NCBI RefSeq assembly: GCF_009905545.1
Contig: NZ_JAAALB010000013.1
Coordinates: 62,001-126,000 of the forward strand
DNA length: 64,000 nucleotides
DNA from: Cellulophaga sp. BC115SP
Lineage (GTDB): Bacteria; Bacteroidota; Bacteroidia; Cytophagales; Spirosomataceae
Reading direction: 5' to 3'
Shown: positions 1 to 10,600 of the stretch, piece after piece
How positions within the stretch are numbered: position 1 is the first letter of the stretch
How the letters are laid out: each line of letters begins with the position of its first letter
Program-made: the position numbers and the translations under genes
The notes under the pieces: model-generated
Databases searched by the model: none
What the model was told of the DNA's origin: nothing
The model's input: the letters and a program-made list of their open reading frames with translations, nothing else

Positions 1-1669
1 TATGATTCTTGTTTGCCTCGTATTGAACAAATGCACTTGGGAATAACTTCAGATAGTCACGGGTAAAAGTCGAATCTTTTAAGGTTTCATAACTAGTAGA
101 TTTACCATCTGCGATTGTCCATTCTGCACGCAAGCCCAACTGTGCACTAAATTTATTCCACTTGGTTTGGTAGTTTAAATATGCTGCGTTAATATTTTCT
201 TTGTACACAAACTGATTGCTATTTCTTTTCAACAAATTCAAACCACTACCTTCTAATTTTTCATAAAATCTTAAATCATTATCAGTAATAACATAGCTTG
301 CTTTTACCCCCATACCCCATTTTGTATCTTTCGATACAGGCAAGGTATAATCTAACTTAAATGAATACTGGTTGATACTTGAGAGACTTTTATTTACCAA
401 AGTAGAGTCTGAACGGAATTTGCTTGTCAAATCTCCTCCATTAAAGTATTGCGTAATATAGTCGTTGCTTGAGCGATTGTCGTAATATGCATAGTCCAAA
501 TCGACAGTCAATTCTCTACCAGTAGAATCGTAAGTATGTTTTAAGTTTAGGTTAGTCGAGATATTTTTCCAAGGTTGCGATACATTATTTGCTGTCGGAA
601 TAGTCTGTGTAAGCTTGTTGTTGACATACTTGGTTGTTACCGTCAAAGCCGAGTCTGCGCCCCAACTTCCTGATGAACCATTGACCAAGACACCAATTGT
701 TGTTTTATCGGAAATAAAATAATCTACGCCTGCTTTTAAAGAGTGATTGTAGCTAAAACTCATTCTTTTTCCGTCGGCATGATACATTTCGTTTTGTGCT
801 CTGAAATAGCGGTAAATATCATTGGTATTTTCTTGGCGACGTTCGTTCCAGCTATAGTTGCCATACGCATTTACCTTGCCATTACGATAGTTAAGGTTGA
901 TACCAGCATTTTCACGAAGATATTTACCATGACCAATACCTACGTTGGCTGAACCGTTCAAGCCCATATTGACATTTTTCTTCAACTTAATATTGATAAT
1001 ACCTGCCGTACCTGCTGCATCATATTTTGATGAAGGGTTAGTCATAATTTCGATTTGAGCCAATTGCTCAGCCGAAAGGTTACGCAAAAAGTTCGCTAAA
1101 TCCTGACCCGATAAATAAGAAATCTTACCGTCAATCATGACACGTACACCTTGTTTGCCTTTCAAGCTAATGTTTCCATCTTTATCAATCATCACATTGG
1201 GAGAACGCTCTAATACCTCTAATGCAGTAGAACCAGCCGCCATAATGCTGTTTTCGACATTGACTACAGTTTTATCAACCTGACGTTCGATAAATGGCTT
1301 TTGAGCAGATACCGTAACTTCGCCAAGCTGTTTACTTTCTTCTACTAATACAATACTTGCCAAGTTGATATTATTATTTCCTTCCGAAATAATGATTTTT
1401 GGCGTAAAATACTTTTTGTATCCCATTTGAGTCACGCTTACAAGGTATTCACCCGCATTTACGGATTCAAACTCAAAATGCCCGTTAGCATCGCCCAAAG
1501 CACCTTTTACCAAGGTACTATCTTTGGCTTTAAGTAACGTTGCCGTTGGAAATTCTACAATTTTATGTTGGTTGTCGCTAACCGAGCCAGTAATTTTTCC
1601 TTTTACTTGTGCCATTCCCGCATAGCTCAATCCACAAGTAATGATTGCCGAAAGTATAAATCGTTTCAT
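1..1669 (-). CDS. TonB-receptor-like outer-membrane beta-barrel protein (partial, 3' end outside window)
   Basis: I translated this frame by hand. It opens with ATG at 1667-1669 and stays open to the window edge, so the C-terminus is missing. The protein starts with a signal peptide (MKRFILSAIITCGLSYAGMAQ). A carboxypeptidase-regulatory-like beta-sandwich follows (roughly residues 22-110, with GHFEFESVNAGEY), then a plug-like domain (VLERSPNVMIDKDG, GVRVMIDGK, IEIMTNPSSKYDAAGTAGI), then barrel strands. This is the layout of the Bacteroidota outer-membrane beta-barrel family related to TonB-dependent receptors. No SusD partner lies upstream, so a general receptor or peptide/siderophore role is as likely as glycan uptake. 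A double promoter match at 1764-1796 precedes it. Substrate unknown. Confidence 0.85.
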   Translation of the reverse strand, partial: MKRFILSAIITCGLSYAGMAQVKGKITGSVSDNQHKIVEFPTATLLKAKDSTLVKGALGDANGHFEFESVNAGEYLVSVTQMGYKKYFTPKIIISEGNNNINLASIVLVEESKQLGEVTVSAQKPFIERQVDKTVVNVENSIMAAGSTALEVLERSPNVMIDKDGNISLKGKQGVRVMIDGKISYLSGQDLANFLRNLSAEQLAQIEIMTNPSSKYDAAGTAGIINIKLKKNVNMGLNGSANVGIGHGKYLRENAGINLNYRNGKVNAYGNYSWNERRQENTNDIYRYFRAQNEMYHADGKRMSFSYNHSLKAGVDYFISDKTTIGVLVNGSSGSWGADSALTVTTKYVNNKLTQTIPTANNVSQPWKNISTNLNLKHTYDSTGRELTVDLDYAYYDNRSSNDYITQYFNGGDLTSKFRSDSTLVNKSLSSINQYSFKLDYTLPVSKDTKWGMGVKASYVITDNDLRFYEKLEGSGLNLLKRNSNQFVYKENINAAYLNYQTKWNKFSAQLGLRAEWTIADGKSTSYETLKDSTFTRDYLKLFPSAFVQYEANKNH

Positions 1670-1763
1670 CTTTTTGAAGTGTTTTATCATTGTATCGTGT
1701 CTCAAATAGGTTTAGAGGCACTTGAGGTAATGTGAGTATTATATCTCTCTTTGAGATTTGATT

Positions 1764-1796
1764 CAAAGTTAATTGTTAAACAAGCTACTTTGCAAT
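1764..1796 (-). promoter_or_regulatory. Bacteroidota-type promoter of the TonB-receptor-like gene
   Basis: Read on the minus strand, ATTG is followed after 21 bp by TAACTTTG, an exact match to the TAnnTTTG -7 box of Bacteroidota sigma-ABfr promoters with a partial TTTG -33 box. Transcription would begin near 1757, leaving a leader of about 88 nt. The rest of the 1670-2094 gap shows only A+T-rich sequence and the hairpin at 2054-2089. Confidence 0.55.
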
Positions 1797-2053
1797 GCAA
1801 ACTACCTGACTGGCTTCTCCAAATGATAAATGGTAAATTGAGCCAAGAAAGCATTTGGAAGAAAAAAAAGACCTGTGAGAGAATTTGTAGATAGGATGCA
1901 GAAGTGCAATGAAAGGTTGCAGACGATGTTGTAAAAATTGTAAAAAAACTTTAGTTAACGGAAGAAATTATGATAAGTGGTTGATTATGAGAGGTAAATG
2001 AAAAGAGCTGAGGGAAGAACAAATGTACTCTTATTGTAATTTGTAGAAACTTT

Positions 2054-2089
2054 TGCTTCAGGATGTGCGTCTAAACACATCCTGAAGCA
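2054..2089. terminator. Hairpin 3' of coaX
   Basis: Perfect 14-bp inverted repeat (TGCTTCAGGATGTG, 8-nt loop) immediately past the coaX stop codon. It lacks a clear U-tract, so it may be a transcript-end stabiliser rather than a classical intrinsic terminator. Confidence 0.45.
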
Positions 2090-2094
2090 TTGTA

Positions 2095-2853
2095 TTATAA
2101 AGAAGCAATAATCTTTAAACCATTTAAGGTAAGGGTCTTATCTACTTCATCAAACTCAGAACGAAGAGGAGTCAGGATAGAAGAAAGCCCGCCAGTTGCC
2201 AATACTTTACATTCTTGTCCAACTTCTAGCTTGATTTGATGAATCATTTCTTTGACCATTCCTACATAACCCCACAAAATCCCTGCTTGAATCGCATGGA
2301 CGGTATTTTTACCAATGGCTGATTCGGGCATAGAAAGGGGTACTTCAGGTAATTGTGCCGTATTGGAAAACAAGGATTTCACCGCTGTTTTAAGCCCAGG
2401 AGCAATCGAAACACCCAAAATTTTGCCTTCACCCGAAACAACAGTAAAAGTGAGCGCTGTCCCAAAATCGACAATCAAACAATTTTGCTGGTAAGTGTAA
2501 TAAGCATAAGTCGCATTACATACCAAATCTGTACCTATCTCATAAGGACTCAAAATTTCCATGTTGAGCTTGTCGTACATTTCTGGACCAACCATCATGG
2601 GATGAATACCAAACATGGTTACCGACATATCCTTAATAACAGCTCGTAAATCAGGAACAACACAGCTAATAATAATATGTTGAATGTCGCTAAGTTTGAG
2701 CGAATTTTCTAAGAAGAGCAAACGAAGTTGCGCCTCATAATCTTGAGAACGTTGTGAAAAAGAGGAGCTTATGCGAAACTGGTGAATCCACTGCTGGTCA
2801 TCGTTTACACCAAAAACAATATCTGTATTGCCTATATCAATTGCTAAAAGCAT
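2095..2853 (-). CDS. coaX: Type III pantothenate kinase
   Basis: Phosphorylates pantothenate with ATP in the cytoplasm, the first step of coenzyme A synthesis; CoaX enzymes need a monovalent cation and resist CoA feedback. The 252-residue length is typical. Visible motifs are the N-terminal phosphate-binding DIGNT (6-10), GTDL with the conserved Asp (107-110), DFGTALT (129-135) and the C-terminal ATGG (219-222), all of the ASKHA fold. In many CoaX proteins the second motif reads GxDR; here Leu replaces Arg. The gene stands alone; the facing gap to nadE (2854-3018) carries a hairpin. No CoaA-type kinase is seen in this window. Confidence 0.93.
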   Translation of the reverse strand: MLLAIDIGNTDIVFGVNDDQQWIHQFRISSSFSQRSQDYEAQLRLLFLENSLKLSDIQHIIISCVVPDLRAVIKDMSVTMFGIHPMMVGPEMYDKLNMEILSPYEIGTDLVCNATYAYYTYQQNCLIVDFGTALTFTVVSGEGKILGVSIAPGLKTAVKSLFSNTAQLPEVPLSMPESAIGKNTVHAIQAGILWGYVGMVKEMIHQIKLEVGQECKVLATGGLSSILTPLRSEFDEVDKTLTLNGLKIIASL

Positions 2854-2969
2854 AAAGTATATGACAGAAACTCTCTGCCAAAAAGCTTAATGAATAATGT
2901 GAAAAGGGTTAAAATCTTTTCTCAAAAGTACATATTATTTTAAGGATTTTACCTATCTAGACAAGATAC

Positions 2970-3008
2970 AACCCGTGGAGGAGTTCATAGAATACTCTCC
3001 ACGGGTTT
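2970..3008. terminator. Hairpin 3' of nadE
   Basis: AACCCGTGGAG at 2970-2980 pairs perfectly with CTCCACGGGTT at 2997-3007, ending just before the nadE stop codon region at 3019. There is no strong U-tract on the minus strand, so termination is probable but not certain. Confidence 0.5.
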
Positions 3009-3018
3009 GCTGAAATCC

Positions 3019-5034
3019 CTAAAATCCAATACGACTTCTTCTTTGTTTTCCTTTTGAATCGTTGGCATATTCGTGCATATCGGCTAATTCTTTTTCAAAC
3101 CCACCTGATAAAATCGGGAATCGTAACCAACTGCGAGGATCGAGATTGCGGTCGTCGACATGGAAGCTTGGCGCATAACGCTCGCGTTTCCATTGGTTAC
3201 GACTCCATAAGCGGAAAAAGCGGTCGATACTCATGACCAATTTTTCTTTACTGTAAATACCCTCAAACTCCAACTCCATTAGCTCAAGACAATCTTTTGG
3301 TGATTTTTTATCTCTAAATGCAGCTGTTTCTATAGCATTCAGCAGGTCGTAAGGCATCAAATCTTCTTCGTCGATTTGTTTTGCTTCTAATGGACGAAGC
3401 TCTGCGGTTGGTTGCAGATTGTTCATCGCATTCAAACCCGAAAGTTTTAGCTGACCATCTAGCCCTGTATGTTCTAACCAACGTAACCAATGACGCAAGA
3501 AATGCTTGTCAATACCAGCGATTGGTGAAATAGAACCAGAAGTATCGCCATCCATAGTGGCATATCCAACGGCAGCTTCCGAGCGGTTTGAGGTAGCTAA
3601 CAACAAAGCATTATTGATGTTTGCCAAAAGCCAAGCACTTGGGGCGCGAACCCTCGCTTGGATATTTTGGAGAGCCAAATCGTCGGTTTCCCAAGAAAGA
3701 TTTCTTCCAATAGCTCCCTGAATTAAATCTTTGTAGGTTTCTACCAAACCATTGATATTAATATCGTAAAAGGTCGTATTGAGTGATTCTGCCAGTGAAC
3801 TTGCTGAATAGCGTGTATCATTTGAGCTATTTTCAGTTCCTTGATAGATATTGGTAATCAAGGCCTTCGATAATTCTTGAACACTTTGACAATCTTGAAT
3901 TTTCTTGATATGTCCCAATTTTTGTTTGAAGCCTTCTAGCCCTAGTTCAGCAACACCAAGCTCAATCGCCAAATAACACAGACCTGTAATAGCCGAAGAG
4001 TCGGCTCCACCTGAAAGTGATATGACCCAACCCGATGAACGAGACTTTCTGAGATAATCAAACAAGGCTAGGGCAATAGCTCGTGCAAACTCTTCTTCTT
4101 TTTGAAAACCTTTTGCCTCCCAATGCTCCAATTCAAAACGTTGCTTGATAGGTTTGATAGGAGGGAAGTCATATAAGAATGGCACTTTTTGTGAGGTTCC
4201 TGAAAAAGTTAAGCGATTTTGAACTTGCTCCAAACGAACTTTATCAATATCTATCACGGCAGGTGTCAAATAAAAATCACTATAGCTAAAGCGAGTACCC
4301 GAAACCAACATTTCGCCTGCTTGTGCAACCATCGCATCGCCGTCGAAAATAGCACGACCAGCTTCGTTCCCTAACAAATTGGCATAGATATAAGCGACCC
4401 CAAAAGCTCTTGAACCGTCTTGAACAAGGCGTTCACGAGTTTGAGTTTTGAAGAACGCAAAGTGCGAAGCTGTTGGATTCAGGATAATATCTACTCCTTG
4501 CAAATAAAGTGAGCGCCCAGGGCGATTGGCAATCCAAGCATCTTCACATATTTCAAATCCTATTTTTACGCCACCTGCTTCAAAGATTAAATCTCCCACA
4601 GGATAGCTAAATTCTCCGATAGTAAGTTCTGTACGCTGATTGTCTGGCCAAGGTTGAAACCAGCGAGTTTCGTAATGTAATCCGTTATTTGCTAAATTCT
4701 TCTTACAAGCAAAGCCTCGAATTTGTTTATTCGCAATCAAACAGGCAGCGTTATACACCCTGTTGTTGATACGAATTGGCAAGCCCACCGAGACAATAAT
4801 GCCCGAAGTAACCTCAACGATGTCTTGGAGTATTTCTAAGGCTGTTTCGCAAGTTCCAGAGGCATAAAACATATCCTCGCAGCCATAGCCCGTAATACAT
4901 AGCTCGGGCAAACATAAGATTGAGATATCTTGGCTTTTGGCTTCTTCGATACAGCCAATAATATTTCTTTTATTGCCTTCCCATGCCAAAGGTGTTTGAT
5001 TGACCACCCCAGCTGCAACTTTTATTAAATTCAT
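3019..5034 (-). CDS. nadE: Glutamine-dependent NAD+ synthetase
   Basis: Converts nicotinic acid adenine dinucleotide to NAD+ with ATP, taking ammonia from glutamine. Two domains are clear in 671 residues. The N-terminal nitrilase-type glutaminase has its catalytic triad visible as Glu44 (in CLPELCITGYG), Lys112 and Cys163 (FEICEDAW). The C-terminal adenylating synthetase has the P-loop-like SGGADSS at 341-347. Length fits the two-domain bacterial form. The gene appears monocistronic. Its upstream region (5042-5104) is one copy of a dispersed repeat that happens to contain TAATTTTG on the minus strand at 5062-5069, a possible -7 box without a matching -33 box. Confidence 0.95.
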   Translation of the reverse strand: MNLIKVAAGVVNQTPLAWEGNKRNIIGCIEEAKSQDISILCLPELCITGYGCEDMFYASGTCETALEILQDIVEVTSGIIVSVGLPIRINNRVYNAACLIANKQIRGFACKKNLANNGLHYETRWFQPWPDNQRTELTIGEFSYPVGDLIFEAGGVKIGFEICEDAWIANRPGRSLYLQGVDIILNPTASHFAFFKTQTRERLVQDGSRAFGVAYIYANLLGNEAGRAIFDGDAMVAQAGEMLVSGTRFSYSDFYLTPAVIDIDKVRLEQVQNRLTFSGTSQKVPFLYDFPPIKPIKQRFELEHWEAKGFQKEEEFARAIALALFDYLRKSRSSGWVISLSGGADSSAITGLCYLAIELGVAELGLEGFKQKLGHIKKIQDCQSVQELSKALITNIYQGTENSSNDTRYSASSLAESLNTTFYDININGLVETYKDLIQGAIGRNLSWETDDLALQNIQARVRAPSAWLLANINNALLLATSNRSEAAVGYATMDGDTSGSISPIAGIDKHFLRHWLRWLEHTGLDGQLKLSGLNAMNNLQPTAELRPLEAKQIDEEDLMPYDLLNAIETAAFRDKKSPKDCLELMELEFEGIYSKEKLVMSIDRFFRLWSRNQWKRERYAPSFHVDDRNLDPRSWLRFPILSGGFEKELADMHEYANDSKGKQRRSRIGF

Positions 5035-5041
5035 GAATTTT

Positions 5042-5104
5042 CAGATAAGTAAGTTAATGGGCAAAATTAAAAGAATTTTACCCGCCCTAAGCTTTAGGCT
5101 GTAA
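5042..5104. repeat. Dispersed intergenic repeat, copy 1 (partner at 56674-56737)
   Basis: The segment around GGGCAAAATTAAAA, then TTTTACCCGCC, then TAAGCTTTAGGCTGTA reappears with few changes at 56674-56737, over 51 kb away. The inner part folds as GGGcAAAATT / AATTTTaCCC. It lies between the nadE start and the 3' side of the small lipoprotein gene. Only two copies are in this window. Confidence 0.5.
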
Positions 5105-5185
5105 GCATTACGTCAATTAGACCTTTGTGATAAAACAAGAACTTAGTACAATCAAGTTCCTACGTATGCCTGTCAGTGTTAAGCG

Positions 5186-5488
5186 CTAATTCTTTTTGTC
5201 AAAATCAACTCTTTCGCCTGGCAACAAGTACTTGAATTTCTTTTTTCCTGTCTTTTTATCTTTTTTACCATTGTATTTTTTCCCTCCGCCTAATCTACTC
5301 CAAGGCCAGTGTTTTTTGGTTGTAACCCAAGAAAATGCCGCCCGAGGACGAAAATTACCCCCTTCATGTCGATGTTCTGTACTGACTCTACATGTTTTTT
5401 CGGGACATCTTCTTGCCCAAATACAGCCTGTTAGTAATTGACAGGCGCCTACGAGTAACAAAAACAAAATATATGCTCTTAGTTTCAT
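5186..5488 (-). CDS. Small basic lipoprotein of unknown function
   Basis: A 100-residue protein I do not recognise. It begins with a lipoprotein signal peptide whose lipobox LLTGC places the lipidated Cys at residue 22. The mature part has two further Cys (RRCPEKTCRV), His/Arg-rich sequence, an aromatic stretch (KHWPWSRLGGG) and a Lys-rich segment. It would be anchored in the outer or inner membrane facing the periplasm. An exact TAATTTTG -7 box on the minus strand at 5523-5530 would start transcription near 5516, giving a short leader to this ATG, which supports the gene being real. Similar small basic lipoproteins occur in Cytophagales, but no role can be assigned. Confidence 0.6.
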   Translation of the reverse strand: MKLRAYILFLLLVGACQLLTGCIWARRCPEKTCRVSTEHRHEGGNFRPRAAFSWVTTKKHWPWSRLGGGKKYNGKKDKKTGKKKFKYLLPGERVDFDKKN

Positions 5489-5578
5489 ATTGTCGATACA
5501 AGATGATTTTAATGAAAGTATACAAAATTAATATTCTCTACTGAATCTAGGCTTTACCTGCACAAAATAGCAAATAAA

Positions 5579-5606
5579 AAGGTAGCCTTCCATTGAGGGC
5601 TACCTT
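5579..5606. terminator. Hairpin between VOC gene and small lipoprotein gene
   Basis: AAGGTAGCC pairs with GGCTACCTT around a 10-nt loop, flanked by A-rich and T/A-rich sequence. On the minus strand it lies 3' of the VOC gene (stop at 5690) and could end that transcript. Confidence 0.5.
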
Positions 5607-5689
5607 AAATTTTAACGATTACAAAATAGATATATTTAAAATAAGTAAGGAATATAATGTTGTTTTAAGGAAATTTCGAGAAAAGTAAA

Positions 5690-6661
5690 TTATTGTCTAG
5701 AATATCTGCTGACAGCCATATCGCCCAAATCAATCACTAAGCCATCAGGACTTAAGATTTGACCATTTGAAAAATGACTGTGTTTGTTATCACGATACTG
5801 TGGTTGTGGGGTATGTTTGAAATAATAACCTTTGCCGTTGATTGCATAAATACCCTGTTCGAAGTCATTGAATAAGAATCCGAAGTGTTCTTTAATCACG
5901 CTTGCCTCGTTGTTAGTGCTATTGTTAAACTGAGAAGGTTCCAACAATAATCCTTCTGGCTCGGCAAGAATAAAGTTTTGTCCACCAATTTGAACTTTGG
6001 CACATACGTCGCTTACATACTCAATGTCTGAAGCACCCATTGTGTCAGAGTAGAAACCAATTGATTTCTTTAAATTTTCTACTACCAAGTGGATGTTTTC
6101 GATTTTGCAAGTCGAAGCGCTAACATCCTCACGTTGAACAAACAAAAACAACTGATTATTGAAAGGCGAAGTAATCAATACTTCAGTAGTAGGTTCGTCA
6201 GGAAGCATTGACTTGCTGTATTTGATTGGATAGCCAGCCGCTTTCAATTCTTTGGCCGTTCTTTTCAAATCTGAAGTAGCAACAACAATCCATGCCAAAC
6301 CATAACTGTTGATACATGAGCCCCAGTTTTCTACGCTTTTGTTGTAGTTGCAAGTAGCGTTTGGTTCTGGTTTTTCTTTTTTGAATACTCTGATAACGGG
6401 AGAGTTGGGTAACTCAAATTCATAAATGTTTTGATCGTTGTTGGTCATCAAGTTTGCACCCAAAACCTCTTGAAAAAAGAACATCGCTTTAGGTTTTTCA
6501 TCTTGATTAGCAAGTGCTAAACTAAAATAATCCAACTTAACACTTTCAGACTGAGCAAAAACACGACTTGACAATAAAACAAGGGCGACAAGAGCCATCA
6601 ATGAGTTGCTAACCAACGTATTAGCAACAGATTTTTTTAACAAAGTAAGGAAATTCTTCAT
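5690..6661 (-). CDS. Secreted two-domain VOC (glyoxalase/bleomycin-resistance fold) protein
   Basis: 323 residues with a signal peptide ending near VFAQ (about residue 37), so it is exported. Two beta-alpha-beta-beta-beta modules resembling the vicinal-oxygen-chelate fold can be traced. The first (about 40-180) has AMFFFQEVLG, GLAWIVVATSDLKRTAKELKAAGYPI and PFNNQLFLFVQR; the second (about 185-310) has IENIHLVVENLKKSIGFYSD and ILSPDGLVIDLGD. Typical cytoplasmic glyoxalases are shorter and unexported, so the substrate here is unknown and the name describes fold only. It has its own promoter region and is followed by a hairpin at 5579-5606. Confidence is good for coding and signal peptide, moderate for the family. 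Confidence 0.7.
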   Translation of the reverse strand: MKNFLTLLKKSVANTLVSNSLMALVALVLLSSRVFAQSESVKLDYFSLALANQDEKPKAMFFFQEVLGANLMTNNDQNIYEFELPNSPVIRVFKKEKPEPNATCNYNKSVENWGSCINSYGLAWIVVATSDLKRTAKELKAAGYPIKYSKSMLPDEPTTEVLITSPFNNQLFLFVQREDVSASTCKIENIHLVVENLKKSIGFYSDTMGASDIEYVSDVCAKVQIGGQNFILAEPEGLLLEPSQFNNSTNNEASVIKEHFGFLFNDFEQGIYAINGKGYYFKHTPQPQYRDNKHSHFSNGQILSPDGLVIDLGDMAVSRYSRQ

Positions 6662-7646
6662 AATTATAATCTTTTAATGTGTTGCGATAAATATAGTGTG
6701 GAAATAATATAAAATGATAGTTGAATTTGCTTGTTCTGGATTCGGAAATAATATGTTTGTTATTGATTTTTAAAAACCACTATGCAAACAATAACCCTCG
6801 CCGATATACTATAGAGATATATACGACTATGAGTTGAAAAAAGATTAATTTTTCGTAAAAAAAGGGAATTTGGAAAAGACGAGATAATCAATAGTAGTAC
6901 CTTGTGTTGCTCATTTAAAAGTATTACTTAATTATGCTTCTTGCTTCAAACTAATAATGCATTTTCCAAATGTTACAGAACATTGTAATACTTAACTAAA
7001 AAGACGGTTTATCTAGTGACTAGGTATTACAAGTTTATTTATTTATAAAATTGAGACTACTTGAAGCTGACTTGAACAAATATAGTAGCTATAAACGAAC
7101 AATGCAAGAAAAAAATAAAAGAATTTTCCTGAAATAAGGGGAAAATTTATGATGTACGTAGAATATTGGGTTGGTAAAATAATTTATAATTAAATGTGTA
7201 TAACTAAATATTTCTGTTTTTGTACAATTTATTTTAACGTAATGCACTGAAATTCAATATTTTAAATAAATGCTATTATATGTTGTGTTATATATTTGTT
7301 ATTGTTTGATAAGTGTCGTACATTTTTGATAAAAGTAGAAAGTGTTGTTTTAAATTTTTGTATTTGTAACAGTAACTCAAAAAAAATAGAGTATGTTTTA
7401 AGAATCCCTATTTTTTTTTAACTTTGAATTAGAAAATATTTGATTTTAAAATATCCTGCCTAAGAAGTCTTATAATAAGAAAATTATTTTGAATTGTATT
7501 TATTATAATTGAATCTCTAAGTCCTTATCCATAAACGTAGAATCCATTTTAGAAAATCATAAAAGGCTGTAGTTATACATGCCAAAATAAACCATCAATC
7601 TAATTTGAGGGGAGGCTTTACCATAGCTATCCTGTCCTATTCAACT
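6662..7646. other. A+T-rich gene-free stretch, about 985 bp
   Basis: No open frame with coding character is seen on either strand between the VOC gene and the hybrid kinase, which are divergently transcribed. Isolated exact -7 boxes occur on the plus strand (TATATTTG at 7291-7298; TAACTTTG at 7419-7426, after a run of ten T), but neither has a TTTG at the right distance. A purine-rich GAGGGGAGG lies at 7607-7615, 32 nt before the chosen kinase start. The length suggests a long regulatory region or a decayed gene; nothing firmer can be said. Confidence 0.4.
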
Positions 7647-10600
7647 ATGATTCGTGTAATTTGCTTGTTGGTCTTGTGGCTGCAATTGTGCAATGGTTCT
7701 ATTGCACAAGTAATCAAGCCATATTTTATTCATTATAGTACTAATCAAGGACTTTCTCAAAGTCAGGTTGGTGCTATTTTAAAAGACAAACAGGGCTTTA
7801 TGTGGTTTGCTACCCAAGAAGGTCTGAACAAATTTGACGGGTACACATTTACTATTTATAAGCATTATCCAAACGACGCCAATTCGCTTTCTGACAATAA
7901 TATATTCGACATTGTCGAGGACTCAAAAGGCTATCTGTGGATTGCCACAGGAAGAGGACTTGATAAGTTTGATAAAACTACAGAGGTTTTTACCCATTAC
8001 ACAACACAACTTCCCGATATAAAAATTAGAGATTTATTTATCGACTCCAAGCAACGCCTTTGGCTGGGAACTGCCGACGGTCTTTATCTATTTAATGGAC
8101 TTAAGAATAACTTTAGTGTTTTTAAACATCTTGATAATCAGCCAAATTCTTTAGCTGACAACTATGTGTATCGAATGGCGGAAGATGCCAAAGGAAATTT
8201 ATGGATTGGTTGCAAAAATGGATTATCGCTTTTTAATCCTAATACCAAACGCTTTCGTAATTATTATCACCAAGAAGGTAATCAACATTCATTGTCAAAC
8301 AATTGGGTCACAAGTGTTTTAAAAGATAGTCATAACCGAATGTGGATTGGTACTAGAGGGGGAGGATTGAACCTCTACAACGAATCTTCAGATGATTTTG
8401 AGGTGTTTCTACACAAAGCCAATAATCCCAATAGCTTGGGGCATAATGACCTTCTTTGTCTTCAAGAGGATGAAAAAAACAACATCTGGGTTGGTACAGA
8501 AAACGGTGGATTAAGTGTGCTGAATCCTAAAAGTTTACAATTTATCACTTATAAATTTGATGCAAATGACCCCAATAGCCTGAGCAATAACTCGGTATAT
8601 AGTATTTATCGTGATGATATTGGGAATATGTGGGTGGGCACATGGTCGGGTGGTGTAAACTTCTTGCCAAAGTTTGGAAGAAAGTTTAAAAGCTACAAAA
8701 ATCAGATAGGCAGTAACAGCTTAAACAACAATTTTGTCTTGTCGATTACTGGCGATGGAAAAGACAAAATATGGATTGGTACCGATGGGGGAGGAATCAA
8801 TTATTTCAATCGTAAGACCCAAGCCTTTGATTTTATCAAAAATAACCCTTCTAATCCCAATAGCCCACGAACAGATTACGTAATTGCTGTTGATTATTTT
8901 GACCCTGCTATGTTGGCATTGGGCTATCATCGAGGAGGCTTTGGTTTGTACAACATTCTGACGAAGACATTTGAAAATTATTCTATTGATACCTCTGACC
9001 CTAAATCTCGAATTAGTTCGTGGAGCGTAAATTCCGTTGTACGAGATCACCAGCATAATTTTTGGATTGGCACTTGGAATGGGGGCTTGTGCATGATGAA
9101 TGCTCAGACTCATGAAGTGACATCTTTCAAACATGAACCAACTAACTCAAATTCAATTCCTAACAATAATATTAATATTGTTTTTGTAGATAGAGATGGA
9201 CGAACTTGGGTTGGTACAGAAACGGGCGTCGCACGATATATTCCAAGCTCAAAATCATTTGCTCGATACATTCATCAGGTAAACGACCCACAGAGTATTT
9301 CTAACGATTATATCACTTGTTTTGCAGATGGTCCCAAGGGTTATCTTTGGATAGGAACAAGCGGTGGTCTGAATTTGCTGAATATCAAAACTGGTAAATT
9401 TAAAAGATTCTCAGAAACTGATGGCCTTGCTAATAATGCCATTAAAAGCATTGTAATTGACAAAAAAGGAAATCTTTGGATTAGCTCTAATAAAGGTTTG
9501 ACAAGGTTCAATTTCCATAGAAATGATATTCGAAACTATTCATTGGCGGATGGTTTACAAAGTAATGAATTCAAAGCTCGAGCATCTTTCATGACCCAAG
9601 ATGGGGAAATTTATTTTGGTGGCCCTAATGGCTTTAACAGCTTTTATCCCGATAGCATCAAAGACAATACCTTTGTGCCTCCAATATACATTACTGATCT
9701 TTCGATTTTTAATACTCCTATCAAGACAGGATTTTCGAATCCTGATTTTCCAACGCATATCAATGCTTCCAAAAAAATTGTCCTCAATTATGATCAGTCT
9801 GTATTTACTTTAGCGTTTGCTGCTTTGAATTTTACCCTTCCAGAGAAAAATCAGTATGCTTACAAACTTGAAGGTTTTGATAAGAAATGGAATCATGTAG
9901 GCAGTAATCGAAGTGCAACTTATACCAACCTAAACCCTGGTACATACTGGTTTAAGGTGAAGGCGTCTAACAACGATGGCATTTGGAATTCTGAAGGTAT
10001 AACGCTTGAAATAGTAATACTTCCGCCGTTTTGGATGACTTGGTGGTTTAAAGTTTTGGTACTTTTTCTAGGAATAGGCATCATAGTATTGGTGTATTGG
10101 CTACGAGTACGAACGATACAGAAACAAAATGAACGATTAGAAAAAGAGGTTGTAGAAAGAACCATTCAATTACAAAAAGCCACAGATGAAGAGCATAAAG
10201 CTCGTTTGGAGGCAGAAAAAGCTAACAAAGCGAAAAGTATTTTCTTGGCTACAATGAGCCATGAAATTCGTACGCCTATGAATGGTGTAATCGGTATGAC
10301 TGGCTTACTCAACGAAACAGATCTGTCGGAAGAACAAATTAGTTATGTAAGAACCATTAAGCAATGTGGCGAAGACTTGTTGTCGGTGATTAATGATATT
10401 CTAGATTTTTCTAAAATAGAATCTGGAAATATGGAACTGGAAGAGCGAATCTTTGATGTGCGAGCTTGCGTTGAAGAAATGCTTGATGTGTTTGCCTCAA
10501 AGGCTTCCGAAGCTCGTCTAGACCTTATGTACGAAATTGGATACAATGTGCCACAGCAAATTGTAGGCGATGAGCAACGTTTGCGTCAAGTGTTACTTAA

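Noticed and set aside
8721..9134. Antisense open frame of 137 residues inside the hybrid kinase
   Set aside because: It lies wholly within a strong Reg_prop coding region on the other strand and has no domain or start signal of its own.
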